Assembly (NCBI RefSeq): GCF_016134045.1
Contig: NZ_CP065915.1
Location: 1,612,001 to 1,676,000, forward strand
DNA from: Pelagovum pacificum
GTDB taxonomy: Bacteria; Pseudomonadota; Alphaproteobacteria; Rhodobacterales; Rhodobacteraceae
Length of the DNA stretch: 64,000 bases
Reading direction: 5' to 3'
In this document: piece after piece, positions 62,266 to 64,000 of the stretch
Numbering within the stretch: the stretch's first letter is position 1
Layout of the letters: each line of letters starts with the position of its first letter
The notes under the pieces: model-generated
What the model saw: only the letters and a program-made list of their open reading frames with translations
Told to the model about the DNA's origin: nothing
Database searches by the model: none
Made by a program: the position numbers and the translations under genes

Positions 62266-62325
62266 CCCGGCTTGCCCCGCTCCCGGGGGGTTGCTAACCA
62301 AGCGAACGACACTCGAGGAGCGACC

Positions 62326-62817
62326 ATGACCGACGAAACCGCCGCCGCCGACGCAGCATCGACGCCGACCGAGGCCGACATCCTCCTGATCCAGTCGATC
62401 CTGCCGCACCGCTACCCGTTCCTGCTGGTGGACCGGGTGATCGACATCGACGGCATCAAGACCGCTCGCGGGATCAAGAACGTCTCGATGAACGAGCCCC
62501 ATTTCCAGGGTCACTTCCCCGGCAACCCGATCATGCCCGGCGTCACCATCGTCGAGGCGATGGCCCAGACGGCCGCCGTCATGGTCGGCACCACCATGGG
62601 ACTGACTGACGGCAACCTGTCGATCTATTTCATGGGCATCGACGCCTGCAAGTTCCGCCGCAAGGTGGTGCCGGGCGATCAGCTCCTCATGGACGTCACC
62701 ACGACCCGCGGCCGCCCCGGCGGCAAGGTCTGGAAGTTCAGCGCCAAGGCGACCGTCGACGGTGAGATGGCGGCCGAGGCCGAGTTCACCGCGATGATGG
62801 AGCTGCCCGCCGCATGA
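62326..62817 (+). CDS. fabZ: 3-hydroxyacyl-[acyl-carrier-protein] dehydratase
   Basis: FabZ dehydrates 3-hydroxyacyl-ACP in fatty acid elongation and supports the 3-hydroxymyristoyl pool used by LpxA. The 163-residue protein has the hot-dog fold motif [13 protein letters not shown] and the active site [15 protein letters not shown] with Glu in [15 protein letters not shown] sets the start at this ATG; an in-frame start 54 bases upstream is not family-like. lpxA overlaps its stop by four bases. Confidence 0.96.
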   Translation: MTDETAAADAASTPTEADILLIQSILPHRYPFLLVDRVIDIDGIKTARGIKNVSMNEPHFQGHFPGNPIMPGVTIVEAMAQTAAVMVGTTMGLTDGNLSIYFMGIDACKFRRKVVPGDQLLMDVTTTRGRPGGKVWKFSAKATVDGEMAAEAEFTAMMELPAA

Positions 62818-63599
62818 GCGACATCCATCCGAGCGCGGTCATCGAGGACGGGGCGGAGATCGCCGCCGGCGTGAAGATCGGCCCCTTCTGCCATATCGGC
62901 CCGAAGGTGCGGCTTGCCACCGGTGTCGTGCTGCAGAGCCATGTCGTCGTCACCGGCGCCACCGAGATCGGTGAGGACACGGAGGTCTTTCCGTTCTCCG
63001 TCCTCGGCGCGATCCCGCAGGATCTGAAGTACGGCGGCGAGGAAACGAAGCTCGTCATCGGCAAGCGCAACCGCATCCGCGAGCATGTGACGATGAACGC
63101 CGGCACCGGCCACGGCGGTGGTCAGACGACCGTCGGCGACGACGGGCTGTTCATGGCCGGGTCGCACATCGCGCACGATTGCCGGATCGGCGACCGGGTC
63201 ATCATCGTGAACCAGTCCGCCATCGCCGGGCATTGCGTGATCGAGGACGACGTGATCGTCGGCGGCCTCTGCGGCGTCCACCAGTGGGTGCGGATCGGCC
63301 ACGGCGCGATCATCGGCGCGGTCACCATGGTGACCAAGGACGTGGTGCCCTTCGGCCTCGTCCAGGGTCCGCGCGGCGTGCTCGACGGGCTGAACCTCGT
63401 CGGGCTCAAGCGCAAGGGCGTCGCCCGCGAGGACGTCACCGCGCTGCGCGCCGCCTTCCAGACGCTGAAGGACGGCGAGGGGACCTTCGCCGACCGCGCC
63501 CGCCGCCTGCAGGCGGAGACGAAATCTTCCTACGTGCAGGAGATGGTCGGCTTCGTGCTCGGCGATACCGACCGCTCCTTCCTGACACCGGGGGGCTAG
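62814..63599 (+). CDS. lpxA: UDP-N-acetylglucosamine O-acyltransferase
   Basis: LpxA transfers a 3-hydroxyacyl chain to UDP-GlcNAc, the first step of lipid A synthesis, in the cytoplasm. The 261 residues include left-handed beta-helix hexapeptide repeats ([20 protein letters not shown]...) and the catalytic-region segment [13 protein letters not shown]. The C-terminal helical bundle is present. It overlaps fabZ by four bases and lpxI follows after six. Confidence 0.97.
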   Translation: MSDIHPSAVIEDGAEIAAGVKIGPFCHIGPKVRLATGVVLQSHVVVTGATEIGEDTEVFPFSVLGAIPQDLKYGGEETKLVIGKRNRIREHVTMNAGTGHGGGQTTVGDDGLFMAGSHIAHDCRIGDRVIIVNQSAIAGHCVIEDDVIVGGLCGVHQWVRIGHGAIIGAVTMVTKDVVPFGLVQGPRGVLDGLNLVGLKRKGVAREDVTALRAAFQTLKDGEGTFADRARRLQAETKSSYVQEMVGFVLGDTDRSFLTPGG

Positions 63600-63605
63600 G
63601 CCGGG

Positions 63606-64000
63606 ATGCTCGCACTCATAGCCGGGACGGGTGCTCTGCCGGGTCTGATCTGCGAGAGATTGCGGATCGAGGGGCAGAAACCGCTGGTCTGCGAGATGCG
63701 CGGCTTCACGCCCGACCTGCCCGAAGATCTGCCGCGCCTGCCGTTCCGGCTGGAGACGTTCGGCACGCTGCTCGCCACGCTCAAGGGTTATGGCGTCACG
63801 CGGGTCTGCATGGCCGGCGCCGTCCGCCGCCCGCCGGTAGAGCCCGACGCCATCGACGAGGCGACGCAGCCGCTGGTGCCGCGCCTGAAGGCGGCGCTGG
63901 CGCGCGGCGACGACGGCACCCTGCGCGAGTTCGTCGCGATATTCGAAGAGGCACGCATCGAAGTGGTCGGCGCGCACGAGATCGTCCCCGAGTTGCTGCC
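63606..64000 (+). CDS. lpxI: UDP-2,3-diacylglucosamine pyrophosphatase LpxI (5' part)
   Basis: LpxI hydrolyses UDP-2,3-diacylglucosamine to lipid X and UMP; it replaces LpxH in alphaproteobacteria. The gene starts MLALIAGTGALPGLICERLR and continues with the conserved AGAVRRPP and DDGTLREFVAIFEEARIEVVGAHEI. The frame runs open to the edge of the window, so only about 131 codons are visible. It follows lpxA after six bases and completes the fabZ-lpxA-lpxI group. Confidence 0.93.
   Translation, partial: MLALIAGTGALPGLICERLRIEGQKPLVCEMRGFTPDLPEDLPRLPFRLETFGTLLATLKGYGVTRVCMAGAVRRPPVEPDAIDEATQPLVPRLKAALARGDDGTLREFVAIFEEARIEVVGAHEIVPELL

Overview
The window looks like a high-GC alphaproteobacterial chromosome, most likely a member of the Rhodobacteraceae (Roseobacter-type). 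The evidence is the B12-dependent ribonucleotide reductase nrdJ, the usg family gene, L21 with a C-terminal helix-hairpin-helix extension, FabI, a DUF1127 mini-protein, LpxI instead of LpxH, and the block pyrH-frr-uppS-cdsA-dxr-rseP-bamA-skp-fabZ-lpxA-lpxI. Genus and species cannot be read from the sequence.

Layout. 1-14.9 kb is ordinary backbone: the 3' end of uvrA, an exported Gly-Asn-repeat protein, a GIN-domain protein, a YbdK-type ligase, mmsA with a divergent LysR gene, a CBS protein, coaD, two tandem alpha/beta hydrolases, DUF1127, gap, a VOC protein, a tungstate-type ABC transporter (permease-ATPase-binding protein) and an HD-domain protein. 14.9-24.3 kb is a 9.4-kb integrated element bounded by a 23-bp direct repeat, the right copy of which is the 3' end of tRNA-Ser(CGA). 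It carries a type III restriction-modification pair (mod, res), an orphan 212-aa gene, a MobA/MobL-type relaxase with a candidate oriT, a small membrane protein gene nested in the relaxase frame, a RepA-like AAA ATPase and a tyrosine integrase. It is best described as an integrative mobilizable element with a defence cargo.

24.3-44.6 kb is backbone again: rplU-rpmA, three consecutive GNAT acetyltransferases, an ECF42-type sigma factor with its DGPF/YciI partner, gyrA, usg, gpt, a LysE exporter, fabI, pdxH, a double cold-shock-domain protein, a DUF192 protein, tRNA-Pro(TGG), a lipoprotein, nrdJ (preceded by two NrdR-box-like sites 31 bp apart), ssb, a lytic transglycosylase and a DUF1206 membrane protein. 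44.6-52.3 kb is a peptide/oligopeptide-type ABC transporter (Tat-exported binding protein, two permeases, fused double ATPase) with an AraC-type gene upstream. A cluster of REP-like palindromes lies inside that operon.

52.4-64 kb holds miaA and then the long envelope and isoprenoid run. UMP kinase and ribosome recycling factor are followed by undecaprenyl diphosphate synthase, CDP-diglyceride synthase, DXP reductoisomerase, the RseP site-2 protease, the BamA outer-membrane insertase, a Skp-like chaperone, FabZ, LpxA and LpxI. These jointly serve isoprenoid, phospholipid, lipid A and outer-membrane protein assembly. LpxI runs off the right edge.

Two small genes (DUF1127, 52 aa; a 45-aa membrane peptide between rseP and bamA) were found by reading the sequence directly. 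The part most likely to repay further work is the 14.9-24.3 kb element: its oriT-like hairpin, its nested gene and its uncharacterised 212-aa protein.
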